Source: Bacillus sp. HNG
Lineage (GTDB): Bacteria; Bacillota; Bacilli; Bacillales; Bacillaceae_L
DNA length: 64,000 bases
Reading direction: 5' to 3'
NCBI RefSeq assembly: GCF_003400205.1
Contig: NZ_QUQV01000005.1
Coordinates: 186,001 to 250,000 of the forward strand
The position numbers were made by a program, and so were the translations under genes. Positions within the stretch are counted from its first letter, which is position 1; each line of letters starts with the position of its first letter. The notes under the pieces are model-generated. The model was not told where the DNA came from. It did not search any database and saw only the letters and a list, made by a program, of their open reading frames with translations. Positions 9,304-19,014 of this stretch are shown here, piece by piece.

Positions 9304-9826
9304 CTACACCCTCCTTTATACCGGATTCTTCCATATATGTCTTTAAAACCTTAAGTGCTCTATGTTGGGTTGTTTTTACCTTACTTTCTGTCCATCCTAG
9401 AGCTTCAGCGGTCTCAGCAATCGAAAGAGATTGAATATAACGTAAAATTAAGACCATACGTTGATCAGTCGTACAGCGTTCTAAACACCGGTACATCATC
9501 TGTACTTGCTCATTTTGTAAGGCTATTTCTTCTGGAAGTGGAGCAAAATCTTTTACCTCTTGGCGGCTCCAATCAAAGGAATCCATAATTCTTTGTTTCC
9601 AGCCTTTTTGTTTTCGAAATGAATCAATCGCAACATGTCTTGCAATTGAAAATAGCCATGTCTTTTCACTACTTTTTCCTTCGAATCTATCATATGATTT
9701 TAAAACTCTTATATAAACTTCCTGAACGAGATCTTCAGCCAGTTCACGATTTTTTACCATATAAAATAAGAAGGAGAAGACATCGTGATGATACTTTTCA
9801 TATAGTTCCTCAAATAAGGAATCCAT
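9275..9826 (-). CDS. sigX: ECF RNA polymerase sigma factor SigX
   Basis: About 183 residues. Region 2 is clear (DVFSFLFYMVKNRELAEDLVQEVYIRVLK, split here by helices) and region 4 contains RMVLILRYIQSLSIAETAEAL with a helix-turn-helix. Its place next to rsiX and downstream of resE is that of B. subtilis sigX, which controls envelope-charge and antimicrobial-peptide genes. I use the ATG at 9826, preceded by GGGAGG; an in-frame ATG at 9847 lies almost at the predicted transcription start. A sigma-X-type promoter lies directly upstream. Confidence 0.92.
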   Translation of the reverse strand: MDSLFEELYEKYHHDVFSFLFYMVKNRELAEDLVQEVYIRVLKSYDRFEGKSSEKTWLFSIARHVAIDSFRKQKGWKQRIMDSFDWSRQEVKDFAPLPEEIALQNEQVQMMYRCLERCTTDQRMVLILRYIQSLSIAETAEALGWTESKVKTTQHRALKVLKTYMEESGIKEGVDDEKIRVER

Positions 9827-9854
9827 TTTGCAAATCCTCCCGTTCATTTCATTA

Positions 9855-9880
9855 GTCGAATGTTATTTAAAAAAGTTACA
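9855..9880 (-). promoter_or_regulatory. Sigma-X-type autoregulatory promoter of sigX-rsiX
   Basis: Read on the minus strand, TGTAAC (9880-9875), a 16-base spacer and CGAC (9858-9855) match the sigma-X consensus TGTAAC...CGWC almost exactly. It lies 28 bases before the sigX start. Confidence 0.75.
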
Positions 9881-9903
9881 CTCCCAATATAGTATGTTTT
9901 CAT

Positions 9904-9937
9904 AAAAAAAGGAAGAATATTTTGGAAATATTCTTCC
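9904..9937 (-). terminator. Terminator of the B12-regulated operon
   Basis: Arms GGAAGAATATT and AATATTCTTCC with a 5-base loop and a T7 tail on the minus strand, immediately after the ECF S-component stop. It separates this operon from sigX. Confidence 0.92.
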
Positions 9938-10441
9938 TTACTTTGCGATTGTTACATTTTTTAAGAATAATAGTCTTAAAATGGGGTACAGGATAAGAAA
10001 AAACACTCCGTTCCCGATTGCATGACTCATGTCAAAAGGTAGTCCGGCTATGTAATAAGCAAAAAACTTACCGGAGAACAAATAAAGGGGTATTGAAATT
10101 ACAAGTCCATAGAGAAAACCACAAAACACTGCATAAATAACTAGGACTGCAACCGGTATTCGGTCACGATATTTACGTAATGCTCCACTTATTAAACCAA
10201 TGATCCCCCATGCAAAGATTTGCCCAACTGTCCATAAGCCCATCCCCATCACAAGGTTGGATAATACCGAGCTTAATACAGCAACAATTACTCCATAAAT
10301 TGGTCCTAAAAACAAGCTTGCTATGATGATAATGGCAGTCGTTGGTTGAACATTTGGGAGGAATGTAAACATAATTCGCCCAACAACCGATAATGCGATT
10401 AACATTGATAAGAACGTTAGGTTTTTAACAGATAAATTCAT
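9938..10441 (-). CDS. ECF transporter substrate-binding (S) component, predicted cobalamin/precursor uptake
   Basis: About 167 residues, with five to six transmembrane helices and the ECF S-component layout (SMLIALSVVGRIMF at the start, then IIIIASLFLGPIYG). S components bind a vitamin and dock to a shared EcfA-EcfA'-EcfT energizing module, which is not encoded here. It is the second gene behind a cobalamin riboswitch, directly after a transcobalamin-like lipoprotein, so cobalamin or a precursor such as cobinamide is the likely substrate (inference). The start could be 10450 or 10441; I chose 10441 because it forms a TAATG re-initiation overlap. Confidence 0.75.
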   Translation of the reverse strand: MNLSVKNLTFLSMLIALSVVGRIMFTFLPNVQPTTAIIIIASLFLGPIYGVIVAVLSSVLSNLVMGMGLWTVGQIFAWGIIGLISGALRKYRDRIPVAVLVIYAVFCGFLYGLVISIPLYLFSGKFFAYYIAGLPFDMSHAIGNGVFFLILYPILRLLFLKNVTIAK

Positions 10442-10860
10442 TATTCCCATGTTTGTAAATCGAATTCAAACTTATCTTCTGGCTCTACTTTGATATCTTT
10501 TGCTCCTACCATTGCATCCTCACCATTTACGGAAATATGCCAATAGGTTTTCTCTTCATTATTTGCTGCAACTCCACTAATGCTACTAATAAAACCAGCA
10601 TCATCAGCTTCGATTTCAAAGTTTTCTAGCATTATATCCATTAAAGTCGTTTCTTTTCCTTCCTCAATTTCGAGTTCTTTTTCTTTGATGATTTCTTCTC
10701 CGTTGTTTTTCGAGATCACGACAGTTACGATTTCAGCTTTTTCTTCTTTTTTAACTGTTTCTGATGCATTGTTATTGTTTGTAGAATCGTTCGTGGATTG
10801 TTCATTGCTACATCCAAATAATAATCCCAATGATAGTAATGCAAATAATATTTTTTTCAT
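10441..10860 (-). CDS. Lipoprotein with transcobalamin-like C-terminal (DUF4430) domain
   Basis: 139 residues: a signal peptide ending in the lipobox LLFGC (Cys17), an Asn/Ser/Thr-rich linker (about 20-35), then a DUF4430-type domain with TLMDIMLENFEI, FISSISGV, TYWHISVNG and FEFDLQTWE. This domain resembles the C-terminal beta domain of the animal B12 carriers transcobalamin and intrinsic factor (family knowledge). It is preceded by a cobalamin riboswitch and overlaps an ECF S-component gene. I infer an extracytoplasmic B12-capturing partner of the transporter. Confidence 0.8.
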   Translation of the reverse strand: MKKILFALLSLGLLFGCSNEQSTNDSTNNNNASETVKKEEKAEIVTVVISKNNGEEIIKEKELEIEEGKETTLMDIMLENFEIEADDAGFISSISGVAANNEEKTYWHISVNGEDAMVGAKDIKVEPEDKFEFDLQTWE

Positions 10861-10913
10861 TTTCTAGCTCCCCTTTGTGTTAGATAGTTTATATATGTGC
10901 TAAGCACGAAATA

Positions 10914-10948
10914 CCAAAAGAAAAAGCTCACCACATCGGGTGAGCTTT
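10914..10948 (-). terminator. Riboswitch-controlled terminator ahead of the B12 operon
   Basis: Stem AAAGCTCACC/GGTGAGCTTT with a 6-base loop, followed on the minus strand by a T-rich tail. It lies between the cobalamin aptamer and the lipoprotein start, so it is the likely expression platform: B12 binding favours termination. Confidence 0.85.
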
Positions 10949-11019
10949 GTTAATTATATGGAAAAATACAAAAAAGCATAAAGCTTTATTGTTAATTCCT
11001 ACACCCCGAAGAATTAAAG

Positions 11020-11240
11020 ACGATCGAATTAGGCAGGTCTACTGACTTTAGCTTCTTTCTACTCTGAGCCCTTCCCATATGATGAACAGCATTTGACAGC
11101 CATCCATTCATACAGTGGTTCTTCTCATTTCGTCCACTTTTACAGTTGCGGGGGCAGTTCTGGATTCACACCAGATTCCCTTTTAAGTCTTTGAGTTGAT
11201 GTAAAAAAGTCCAGTGAAAAAGACACATCGAAATTCTTCT
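11020..11240 (-). ncRNA. Cobalamin (B12) riboswitch
   Basis: Read on the minus strand, the conserved elements occur in order: AAAAGGGAATC, GGTGTGAATCC, ACTGCCCCCGCAACTGTAA, a GGATGGC/GAAGGG middle region, and finally AGTCAGTAGACCTGCC. These are the diagnostic cobalamin aptamer blocks. It precedes the DUF4430 lipoprotein and ECF S gene and is followed by a terminator at 10914-10948. The 5' boundary is approximate because the P1/P2 strand is poorly conserved. Confidence 0.93.
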
Positions 11241-11418
11241 TGGTCCTTTTCATCCTCTTTTTTAAGCATTATTTAAGAACGATAACATCATTCTCAGACA
11301 CCTATAATTCTGATTTCTTATTAAATTTTTATTAACTTCTTTATATTACTAGAAGGATATTTCGATTACAAGGAAAATGTTTCTTATGGAACAAGAATCT
11401 TCGTCACAATCTTTCATA
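11241..11418. other. Intergenic stretch between riboswitch and resE
   Basis: About 180 AT-rich bases that should hold the promoter of the B12 operon. I see no gene and no clear -35/-10 pair. No terminator is evident directly after resE. Confidence 0.4.
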
Positions 11419-13203
11419 TTACTCACTTTTTCGAGGAATAATGAATGTAAAAGTTGTTCCTTCCCCAAGCTTACTATGGACAGAAATATTTCCATTGTGA
11501 GCACCGATAATATTTTTTACGATTGCAAGTCCTAAACCTGTCCCTGATTTTCCTCTCGTTCTTGCTTTATCCGCCTTATAAAAACGTTCAAATACAAACG
11601 GTAGATCTTCTTCAGGAATTCCAGACCCTGTATCCCTGATATCCACTTTAATGGATGTTTCTTGTCCTGTTACATGTACCTCGACCCTACCATTTTCATC
11701 GGTATGTCTTATCGCGTTATCAATTAAATTTGTAAATACCTGCTCAATACGATCAGGGTCCATGTAAATTTCACCGATATCTTCTTCTTTTGTTGCAGTT
11801 AAAGTTATAAAATTATCCTTAGCTAAGCCTTGGAATTTTCGAATCACTCGATTGATAAAGGAATCAAAGTCAACATTTTCTTTATTCAAGGTAATATGAC
11901 CTGATTGCATCCTCGCTATGTCCAATAGTTCGTTAACAAGTCGGCCCATACGCAGTGACTCATCGTATATAACCTTGGTAATTTCTTTCCTCTCTTCTTC
12001 AGAGCTTGCGATATCATCCATAATCGCTTCACTATAACCCTGTAGCATAGCGATCGGTGTTCTTAATTCGTGTGAAACATTTGCGATAAAGTCCTCGCGA
12101 AGTTTATCCAATCGTCTCTCTTCTGTCATATCACGAAGTACCGCAACTGCCCCCCTAATATATGTTTGATTATAGAGTGGACTCATCAAAATAACCCAGG
12201 TTCTGCCTTGAAGACTTATTTCAATAAATTGCTCCTTTTCGAAAGAAACCGCACGTTGAAAGAGATCTTTAACTTCTGGCGGAAGCTCCTCACCAACATC
12301 CTGATACATCCCTTGTTGATAGTACCAAGCCTGAAGGAAGCGTTCGGCAGGTGGATTTGTAACTAAAATCGTTCCATCCCGATTTAACGTGATGACACCA
12401 TCTGCCATACTATTTAATATACTTGCAAGCTGCTCCTTTTCTTGATTAAGAGCATTCATATTGTATTTTAATTGCCTTCCCATTTGGTTAAGCGCCAATC
12501 CTAAAGCACCAATTTCGTCATGAGTAAGAATAGGAACCTTCGTATCGAATTTTCCTTTCGCAACTTCAGTAGCAGCCTCCCTCATTTTACGTAAAGGCGC
12601 TGTTATTCGAGTCAATAAGAAAAACGCAAAAACAGTCGTAAGAACAATACCTATGCCCGCTGCTAAAATAATAAATTGAGTTGTATGTTGGGTTGTCTGT
12701 TGCACAACATCTAATGATTGATAAAGAAACACCGCACCCTTCTGATCATTTTCGATATGGAGTGGGGCCCCAACAACAAATAACTCTCGATTTTGATTAT
12801 TTACATTATCCGTTTCTGGAAGAATCAGCTTTTTACTCTTGTTTAGATCCTTTGAAATAACGAGTTTAAGATCCGGATCCTCTATTAATAGGCTAACAGG
12901 GATGTTTGCGAGTGATTTCCGATCGGGTGATACCCAATATGTGTTTTCATCTGCTACAATTATGACCTTTGTTTCGTCATTCACAAGCTCCCATGCAAGG
13001 TTTCGGGCAATATCTTTATCCTCATGTTGTTCCATTATAACTGCGATATTTGCTGCTAGTTGGGTTAAATTTCGTTCTGCTTCTTGAATATGATAATTTT
13101 CGAAGTACTCCATGAATAATACGGTTAAAACAAATAGTACAAAGGAAAACAATAAAAGAATGGTTGCCCATAGTTTCCCTACAACACTTCGCCAAAATTT
13201 CAT
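11419..13203 (-). CDS. resE: Redox-responsive sensor histidine kinase ResE
   Basis: 594 residues: first transmembrane helix (about 10-32), an extracytoplasmic sensor loop, a second helix (about 172-196), a HAMP linker (about 197-250), a PAS-like domain (about 260-365), and a HisKA domain with the phospho-acceptor His in [12 protein letters not shown]. The HATPase domain has the N box ([10 protein letters not shown]), G1 (DTGSGIP), F and G2 (GKSGTGLGL) boxes. It partners ResD to control respiration and anaerobic genes in response to oxygen/NO. It overlaps resD by ATGA. Confidence 0.95.
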   Translation of the reverse strand: MKFWRSVVGKLWATILLLFSFVLFVLTVLFMEYFENYHIQEAERNLTQLAANIAVIMEQHEDKDIARNLAWELVNDETKVIIVADENTYWVSPDRKSLANIPVSLLIEDPDLKLVISKDLNKSKKLILPETDNVNNQNRELFVVGAPLHIENDQKGAVFLYQSLDVVQQTTQHTTQFIILAAGIGIVLTTVFAFFLLTRITAPLRKMREAATEVAKGKFDTKVPILTHDEIGALGLALNQMGRQLKYNMNALNQEKEQLASILNSMADGVITLNRDGTILVTNPPAERFLQAWYYQQGMYQDVGEELPPEVKDLFQRAVSFEKEQFIEISLQGRTWVILMSPLYNQTYIRGAVAVLRDMTEERRLDKLREDFIANVSHELRTPIAMLQGYSEAIMDDIASSEEERKEITKVIYDESLRMGRLVNELLDIARMQSGHITLNKENVDFDSFINRVIRKFQGLAKDNFITLTATKEEDIGEIYMDPDRIEQVFTNLIDNAIRHTDENGRVEVHVTGQETSIKVDIRDTGSGIPEEDLPFVFERFYKADKARTRGKSGTGLGLAIVKNIIGAHNGNISVHSKLGEGTTFTFIIPRKSE

Positions 13204-13916
13204 TCCTGGCCAACCTCAAATTTATAACCAACACCCCATACAGTGACAATCATTTTTGCAGCATCCTGAGACACTTTATTTAATTTTTCACGCAAACGCT
13301 TAACATGAGTATCTACCGTACGTAAGTCACCAAAGAATTCGTAGTGCCATACTTCCTTTAATAGCTGCTCACGGTCAAATACTTTGTCAGGTGATTTTGC
13401 TAGGAAACATAATAGTTCATATTCCTTAGGTGTTAACCCTACCTCTTTTCCGTCTGCAGTGACACGATGTGCGTCATTATCAATTGTTAGATGCGGGAAT
13501 ACGATTACATCCTTGGCGGTTGTTTCGGTTTCTAAGTAGGTTGTAAGAGAAGCTCTTCTTAATAAAGCTTTCACACGTAAAACAACCTCTCTCGGACTAA
13601 AAGGTTTTACGATATAATCATCTGTTCCAACTTCAAATCCTTGAACGCGGTTCACTTCTTCGCCTTTTGCAGTTAGCATAATGATTGGAGTTGATTTCTT
13701 TTCTCGCAACTCCCGACATACTTCAATACCGTCTTTTCCTGGCATCATGAGATCTAATAAAATTAGGTCATATTCGTTTTTTAATGCCTTTTCTAAGGCA
13801 ACATCTCCATTGTCAGCTTCTTCTATCACATAATTTTCTCTCTCTAAATACATTTTAAGTAAACGACGAATTCTCTCTTCATCATCGACTATTAAAATTT
13901 TTGCTTCTTTTTCCAT
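13200..13916 (-). CDS. resD: Response regulator ResD
   Basis: About 238 residues. The receiver domain has the acidic pocket DDEE, the phospho-acceptor Asp in [10 protein letters not shown], the Thr in MLTAKG and the Lys in YIVKPFSP. The OmpR/PhoB winged-helix C-terminal half contains [13 protein letters not shown] and [16 protein letters not shown] at 13916 with GGAGGAATAAC upstream is preferred over an earlier ATG at 13985. It activates resABC, cytochrome and nitrate respiration genes in B. subtilis. It is separated from resC by a terminator and 150 bp that should carry a resDE promoter. Confidence 0.95.
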   Translation of the reverse strand: MEKEAKILIVDDEERIRRLLKMYLERENYVIEEADNGDVALEKALKNEYDLILLDLMMPGKDGIEVCRELREKKSTPIIMLTAKGEEVNRVQGFEVGTDDYIVKPFSPREVVLRVKALLRRASLTTYLETETTAKDVIVFPHLTIDNDAHRVTADGKEVGLTPKEYELLCFLAKSPDKVFDREQLLKEVWHYEFFGDLRTVDTHVKRLREKLNKVSQDAAKMIVTVWGVGYKFEVGQE

Positions 13917-14023
13917 TTTGTTATTCCTCCATTTTCTTTCAGAAAGAATATTTCTATACATCTCTATCGTACATAAAATTTTCATAATTTGCTATAACAT
14001 ATATCACACTAGTCTTCAAAACC

Positions 14024-14038
14024 TGTCGAAAAGTCGAA
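14024..14038 (+). promoter_or_regulatory. Tandem Spo0A-box-like sites upstream of resD
   Basis: TGTCGAA (14024-14030, an exact 0A box) is followed after one base by AGTCGAA (14032-14038, 6 of 7). They lie about 110 bp upstream of the resD start. Single exact 7-mers are expected by chance several times in 64 kb; the tandem arrangement is what makes these worth listing. Confidence 0.3.
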
Positions 14039-14067
14039 ATTCTGACACAAAAAGAGGCTTTATACGT

Positions 14068-14099
14068 AAAAAGCCTTCATCTGATGATGAAGACTTTTT
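14068..14099 (-). terminator. Terminator between resC and resD
   Basis: Arms AAAAAGCCTTCATC and GATGAAGACTTTTT with a short loop and a T tail on the minus strand, 6 bases past the resC stop. It partly insulates resABC from resDE. Confidence 0.85.
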
Positions 14100-14104
14100 A
14101 TTTG

Positions 14105-15277
14105 TTATGCGTATGAATGTAAACCAGCAATAACTAGGTTTACAAAAATCGTATTAAACATAATAATGAAGAATCCAACGACCGCAAGCCAAGCAGATTT
14201 TTCTCCATGCCAGCCTTTTGAAAGTCTTAAGTGTAAGAATGCTGCATAAAAGAGCCATGTGATAAGTGCCCATACTTCTTTTGGATCCCAGCCCCAGAAA
14301 CGCGTCCAGGCAATTTGTGCCCAAATCATTGCAAAAATTAACGCTCCTAGAGTAAAGATTGGAAATCCGATCGCAACTGATCGGTACCCAATTTCATCTA
14401 CTAAATCTAAATTTAATTTTCTAGTTAATGGTTGTAAAGCCGCACCAATTCGTTTACGTAAAATTAATCGGATTAATCCGTACAGAATCGAACCTGAAAT
14501 AATTGACCAAAGAAGAGTGTTTACTTTTCTAGCACTTAATAATGCAGGTAATTCAATACCACTTGAAAACTTTCCGTCTGTTAATAATTCACCTTCATTA
14601 GGTACGACCAATGCGGGTAACTTAAACACCATTTCGGCATTTATGCCTTCTTTATCTACCCATGAAAAAACGGATTCATATTTCATTGTTCCAAAAGCAG
14701 TTGTAATTGCTACGAAGCCTACAACAACAACAAGTACATACATAATAAATTCAAGCCAAAATGTTTTCTTACTTCTTACAGTTTGATCAACAACCTTTAA
14801 CAGATAAAGGATTCCTGCTACGAAGCTAATAGAAAGAATAGCTTGACCTAACGCAGCTGTCGTAACATGAATTTGAAGCCAATGACTTTGCAAAGCCGGA
14901 ATTAAAGGAGAGATTTCCCTTGTAAACATACTACCATATGCAATTACTAATAATGCAATTGGTAGAGTAAAAAGACCTAATATGCTTGTTTTATATATAA
15001 AGTAAATGATGATGAACGCAAGAACTAACATCATTCCAAAAAACGTGATAAATTCAAATAAATTACTTACAGGCGCATGTCCTGCTGCAATCCACCGAGT
15101 AAAAAAATAGCCTACTTGCGCAGCAAATCCAATAATGGTGATAATAATTCCGAGCTGAGACCAGCGGTTATACCCATTTGTGCTTTTCTTGTCTCTAATT
15201 GCGCCACCAAAGACAAAGGTTGCTACAAGATAGAGAATAAAAGCAGCAAATAGAAGATTTGAACTTAATTCAGCCAT
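14105..15277 (-). CDS. resC: Cytochrome c biogenesis protein ResC (CcsA family)
   Basis: A 390-residue membrane protein with about eight to ten transmembrane helices and the heme-handling Trp-rich motif [14 protein letters not shown] near the C-terminus. Conserved His residues flank it (for example in [13 protein letters not shown]). With ResB it forms the System II complex that exports heme and attaches it to apocytochrome c outside the membrane. It begins 2 bases after the resB stop, so the two are translationally linked. Confidence 0.95.
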   Translation of the reverse strand: MAELSSNLLFAAFILYLVATFVFGGAIRDKKSTNGYNRWSQLGIIITIIGFAAQVGYFFTRWIAAGHAPVSNLFEFITFFGMMLVLAFIIIYFIYKTSILGLFTLPIALLVIAYGSMFTREISPLIPALQSHWLQIHVTTAALGQAILSISFVAGILYLLKVVDQTVRSKKTFWLEFIMYVLVVVVGFVAITTAFGTMKYESVFSWVDKEGINAEMVFKLPALVVPNEGELLTDGKFSSGIELPALLSARKVNTLLWSIISGSILYGLIRLILRKRIGAALQPLTRKLNLDLVDEIGYRSVAIGFPIFTLGALIFAMIWAQIAWTRFWGWDPKEVWALITWLFYAAFLHLRLSKGWHGEKSAWLAVVGFFIIMFNTIFVNLVIAGLHSYA

Positions 15278-15279
15278 TT

Positions 15280-16941
15280 TTACCCCTCCTTATTTTCCTT
15301 ATTTTTTGCATCAACTTGATCTATAGGTTCCGAGATTCCAGTGTCTGCTAGAACATAACGTATCTCATTTTTCAGGCCAAACCAGTTTTTATTTGTATGT
15401 CCTGCAACGATAACCTCGTTATTTTTCCGTTGAATCCAGATACGACGATGATGCCAGTATGAACCCTGAATAACTCCGATCATAAAGATCGCTCCTCCAA
15501 CAGCAAGGATCCATAGAGTAAAATCCCTTCTAACTGTTAAGCCAGAGACGTTCTTCATTTCGATTCCAGCAAAAGCCATCTTGTATTTATTATCACCCAT
15601 AGGTTCTATATTTTGCTGAATCGCAACAAAGCTAATTTCTCCTTCAGGTTTATCTGGAGCATACATTTTAAATACAAATGCCGGGTTATTAGGAATCTTT
15701 GTTTTAGTAGCAGGTTCGCCTTTATCATTAAAATAGAAATCAGGAAAGTAGCTTGCCAGCTCAATTGAATACCCATTTCCTAAATCATATTTTTCCTGTG
15801 GGTCTCTCAAATTAATCGTGATTGTTCCAAAATCTTCATTCGTTCCTTTGTCAATCATGTCAAAAGACATTGTACTAAATTCGTTTAGTTTATAATCAAC
15901 TTGATAGAATGCATAATGATCATGTTTTAATGGCTCATTCACGCGAATTTCATGAGATTTAACTTTTTTTAACTCTGGTTCAACTCCAGGGATGATCTCA
16001 TCCGTACGTTCATATAACGTAACATCTGTTTGATAATTCTTAACTACCATTCCATTCCCTGCAAGCTCAATCGCATTGTCAAAAACTTCTTTTTCTTTAC
16101 CTTTCTCGTAAACTTCTACAATAAAACGTTCGCTCTCTAAATAATATTTTCCATGAGTTCCTGGAACACTTGCGGTTTCACCTTCGCGAATCCAAAGTAC
16201 CTCATCTACATACATTCCAGGTACAAAGCGAAGCATCGCACCAATTAGAAAGATAATCAGTCCACAATGGTTAACATATGGTCCCCATCTTGAGAAACGA
16301 CCCTTTTCTGCTAAGATGTTTCCATTTTCTTCACGGACAGAATAATGTTTCTTTTTTAATTTTTGCTTAACAGTTTCAAAGTCGTCATCTACATTTTCAA
16401 CCGTGTTTTTACCGTATACACGCTGTCTTTTTAAGAAGCTTTCATGGCGTGTAACACCTTGCTTTTTCAATGCTTTATATAGAGGCACTACACGGTCGAT
16501 ACTACAAATAATTAAGGAAATACCGAGCATTGCGATCAGAATCATATACCACCATGATCCATAAAGGTTATGGAAACCTAATTGATAATATAATCTTCCG
16601 GTTATTCCATATTCTTGTTCATAGAACTCAGCCGGCGTCATGGTTGGCGGTATGTATAATTCCTGAGGATAAATCGTCCCAAGTGCTGAAGCAATTAAAA
16701 GTACAACGATGATCCAAATTCCTACTTTCACCGAAGAAAAGAAGTTCCAAATTTTATCAACAATGGTTTTATTATAGGTTTGAGAGCGTCTTGCGCTACC
16801 TTCATACCTCATATCAAGTAGTTTCTTTTTCTCTTTATCATCCTGGTTTATTTCTTCACTTTGAACAGGTTTTCCACAAGCCTCACAAAAAATTGTCCCA
16901 TGTGGGTTCACATGCCCACATTCACATTTAACATTTTCCAT
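15280..16941 (-). CDS. resB: Cytochrome c biogenesis protein ResB
   Basis: 553 residues. An N-terminal zinc ribbon is present ([19 protein letters not shown], four Cys). Then come transmembrane segments near 75-97 and 130-150, a third at about 220-240, a large extracytoplasmic domain, and a last helix near 475-500. This is the ResB/Ccs1 architecture. It works with ResC in System II heme ligation and transport. It starts 13 bases after resA ends and is followed at once by resC. Confidence 0.95.
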   Translation of the reverse strand: MENVKCECGHVNPHGTIFCEACGKPVQSEEINQDDKEKKKLLDMRYEGSARRSQTYNKTIVDKIWNFFSSVKVGIWIIVVLLIASALGTIYPQELYIPPTMTPAEFYEQEYGITGRLYYQLGFHNLYGSWWYMILIAMLGISLIICSIDRVVPLYKALKKQGVTRHESFLKRQRVYGKNTVENVDDDFETVKQKLKKKHYSVREENGNILAEKGRFSRWGPYVNHCGLIIFLIGAMLRFVPGMYVDEVLWIREGETASVPGTHGKYYLESERFIVEVYEKGKEKEVFDNAIELAGNGMVVKNYQTDVTLYERTDEIIPGVEPELKKVKSHEIRVNEPLKHDHYAFYQVDYKLNEFSTMSFDMIDKGTNEDFGTITINLRDPQEKYDLGNGYSIELASYFPDFYFNDKGEPATKTKIPNNPAFVFKMYAPDKPEGEISFVAIQQNIEPMGDNKYKMAFAGIEMKNVSGLTVRRDFTLWILAVGGAIFMIGVIQGSYWHHRRIWIQRKNNEVIVAGHTNKNWFGLKNEIRYVLADTGISEPIDQVDAKNKENKEG

Positions 16942-16954
16942 AAAAAATAACTCC

Positions 16955-17485
16955 CTATGGCTTTATTTGCTCCATATAATCTCGTACCATTTTGCTAGTC
17001 ATCTCACCAGTAATTATCTTAACAACTTCTCCGTCTTTATCAATCAACAAAGTTGTTGGCAATGGGTCAATTCCATAGGCATTTAGCAACTGGTTTCCCT
17101 TATCGATAGCAACAGGAAATGATAAATCGTATTTTTTGATAAAGTTATTAACACTGAATTTAGGTTCACCAACATTGATGGCGATTACCTCAACTCCTTG
17201 ATCCTTATATTCCTGATAGTAAGTATCAATATATGGGAATTCCCTTTGACATGGTTCACACCATGTTCCCCAGAAGTTTAAAAACACACCTTTTTCTCCT
17301 CTATACTCTGACAAATGGTGTTCGTTCCCATTCAAGTCTGTAACGACAAAATCAGGTGCCATATCCCCAACTGCAACCTTTTCCTTACTCGTAAAGAAAT
17401 TGATATACAATGTATAAACGAGCGCAGCGGCGAGAAGTAACAATATGATCGTACGAATAACTAATCGTCGCTTTTTCTTATCCAT
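16955..17485 (-). CDS. resA: Membrane-anchored thiol-disulfide oxidoreductase ResA
   Basis: 176 residues: an N-terminal membrane anchor (about 9-31), then a thioredoxin fold with the active site WCEPC (Cys76 and Cys79) and the cis-Pro loop PLPTT. CEPC is the typical ResA motif. It reduces the CXXCH cysteines of apocytochrome c before heme attachment. First gene of resABC, with AAAGGGAG before the ATG. Confidence 0.95.
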   Translation of the reverse strand: MDKKKRRLVIRTIILLLLAAALVYTLYINFFTSKEKVAVGDMAPDFVVTDLNGNEHHLSEYRGEKGVFLNFWGTWCEPCQREFPYIDTYYQEYKDQGVEVIAINVGEPKFSVNNFIKKYDLSFPVAIDKGNQLLNAYGIDPLPTTLLIDKDGEVVKIITGEMTSKMVRDYMEQIKP

Positions 17486-17530
17486 TTAAGATCTCCCTTT
17501 GTATAAGATTAAATATGTACTTTCTTTGCC

Positions 17531-17536
17531 ATTATA
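17531..17536 (-). promoter_or_regulatory. -10 element of the resA promoter
   Basis: TATAAT on the minus strand, about 45 bases before the resA start, with no good -35 hexamer at the right spacing. That fits an activator-dependent promoter; in B. subtilis resA needs ResD. Confidence 0.5.
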
Positions 17537-17616
17537 GCACTTTCTAATATTATGACATTGCAAACATTTTGAAGGTTATGTGACAATTGAGAATCATTAT
17601 TGGTAAGCTTTAAAAT

Positions 17617-18351
17617 CTACAACCGATTATCCTTCGTGCTGGCTAAAGCTCTTAATTGCTTAACCTCGTGTGGAAGCAATTCTCTGAACTCACCAGTATG
17701 TAGACCTTGAAGAGTTAAAAAGCCAAATCTTTCTCTTTTCAACTTCATTACTTGATGTCCAATCGCTTCAAACATTCTTTTCACCTGTCGATTTCTTCCC
17801 TCATGAATGCTAATCTCGATAATAGACGTTCGTTTACGCTTATCCATTGAAATAAGCTTAACTCTAGCAGGGGCAGTCATCCCATCCTCTAGCTTAATGC
17901 CTCTTTCTAATTGACGTAGTTTTTCCTTAGGTGGAATACCCTTAATCTTTGCCACGTATACCTTCTCAATCTCATATTTTGGATGCATGAGGAGATTTGC
18001 AAACTCACCATCATTCGTTAACAACAGCAATCCAGATGTGTCGTAATCTAGTCTTCCAACTGGATAAATACGTTCTCTAATTTCTGGAAAGAAGTCCGTT
18101 ACAACCTTTCTCCCTTTATCATCGCTCACACTCGAAATCACTGAACGTGGTTTATAAAATAAAAAATAAACAGGCTCTTCCCTTTCTAATGGAATGCCGC
18201 TTACCTCAATTTTATCATTTGAGCTAACCTTAATCCCTAGCTCCTTCACAACTTTTCCATTTACCTTAACTTGGCCTGCAATTATGAGCTCCTCGGCTTT
18301 TCTCCTTGAAGCTACACCTGCATGTGCAATTACTTTTTGTAGACGTTCCAT
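17617..18351 (-). CDS. rluB: 23S rRNA pseudouridine synthase RluB
   Basis: 244 residues. An S4 RNA-binding domain at the N-terminus (RLQKVIAHAGVASRRKAEELI) is followed by the RsuA/RluB catalytic domain with the Asp motif GRLDYDTSGLLLLTNDG and the C-terminal EGRNRQVKRMFEAIGHQVMK block. It isomerises a uridine in helix 89 of 23S rRNA. It lies between spmB and resA, as in B. subtilis. It probably has its own promoter because the spm operon ends in a terminator upstream. Confidence 0.95.
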   Translation of the reverse strand: MERLQKVIAHAGVASRRKAEELIIAGQVKVNGKVVKELGIKVSSNDKIEVSGIPLEREEPVYFLFYKPRSVISSVSDDKGRKVVTDFFPEIRERIYPVGRLDYDTSGLLLLTNDGEFANLLMHPKYEIEKVYVAKIKGIPPKEKLRQLERGIKLEDGMTAPARVKLISMDKRKRTSIIEISIHEGRNRQVKRMFEAIGHQVMKLKRERFGFLTLQGLHTGEFRELLPHEVKQLRALASTKDNRL

Positions 18352-18450
18352 CTATGCTCACCCCTTAAACATCTTACTTGTTTCTTAGTATTTGTACAAG
18401 ATAAAAACATTCTTTAGTATGTCCATTCGAGAAGTTTCCTAAAAAACTCA

Positions 18451-18482
18451 AAAAAGAAAAACACGCGATAATTACGTGTTTT
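18451..18482 (-). terminator. Terminator of dacB-spmA-spmB
   Basis: Arms AAAACACG and CGTGTTTT, overlapping the spmB stop, followed on the minus strand by TTTCTTTTTTG. Confidence 0.75.
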
Positions 18483-19014
18483 ATGTTCCAAATATGAAAG
18501 TAACTACAACGACACTAACAATTATCCCTAGTAAATCCGCTAATAGACCGACCTTCAGGGCATCACCCATTTTTTTAATTCCGACTGCTCCGAAATAGAC
18601 GGTCAGTACATAAAGGGTAGTGTCAGTGCTTCCTTGCATGATGGATGCAAGTCTACCAATAAAGGAGTCAGGTCCATATGTGGCAATTAAATCTGTGGTC
18701 ATGCCTAAGGCAGCTGTTCCAGACAGCGTCCTTATTAAAGCCAACGGGGCAATTTCTGCCGGGAATCCAACGAATTCCAATCCTGGTCTAATAAGATTAA
18801 TGAAGAAATCCATTGCACCGGATGCCCTGAAAATTGAAATCGAAACTAACATTCCTATTAAAAATGGCATAATTGAAAAGGCAATTTTTATTCCTTCCTT
18901 ACCACCTTCTACAAATGTTTCATAAGTTGGAATTCGTTTTGCAGTTCCATATAAGAGAATAAATCCAATGATTACTGGGATTAGCCAGAGTGAAATGGTG
19001 TTAATGAGGTTCAT
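18481..19014 (-). CDS. spmB: Spore maturation protein B
   Basis: A 177-residue membrane protein with about four or five transmembrane helices and the nucleoside-recognition/Gate-domain pattern (SGTAALGMTTDLIATYGPDS, then MQGSTDTTLYVL). It is required in B. subtilis, with SpmA, for full spore core dehydration and heat resistance; the transported species is unknown. It overlaps spmA by 4 bases and is the last gene of the dacB operon. Confidence 0.95.
   Translation of the reverse strand: MNLINTISLWLIPVIIGFILLYGTAKRIPTYETFVEGGKEGIKIAFSIMPFLIGMLVSISIFRASGAMDFFINLIRPGLEFVGFPAEIAPLALIRTLSGTAALGMTTDLIATYGPDSFIGRLASIMQGSTDTTLYVLTVYFGAVGIKKMGDALKVGLLADLLGIIVSVVVVTFIFGT

Noticed and set aside
14259-14786. 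175-codon plus-strand frame inside resC
   Set aside because: Complement of a well-conserved resC; no start signal.
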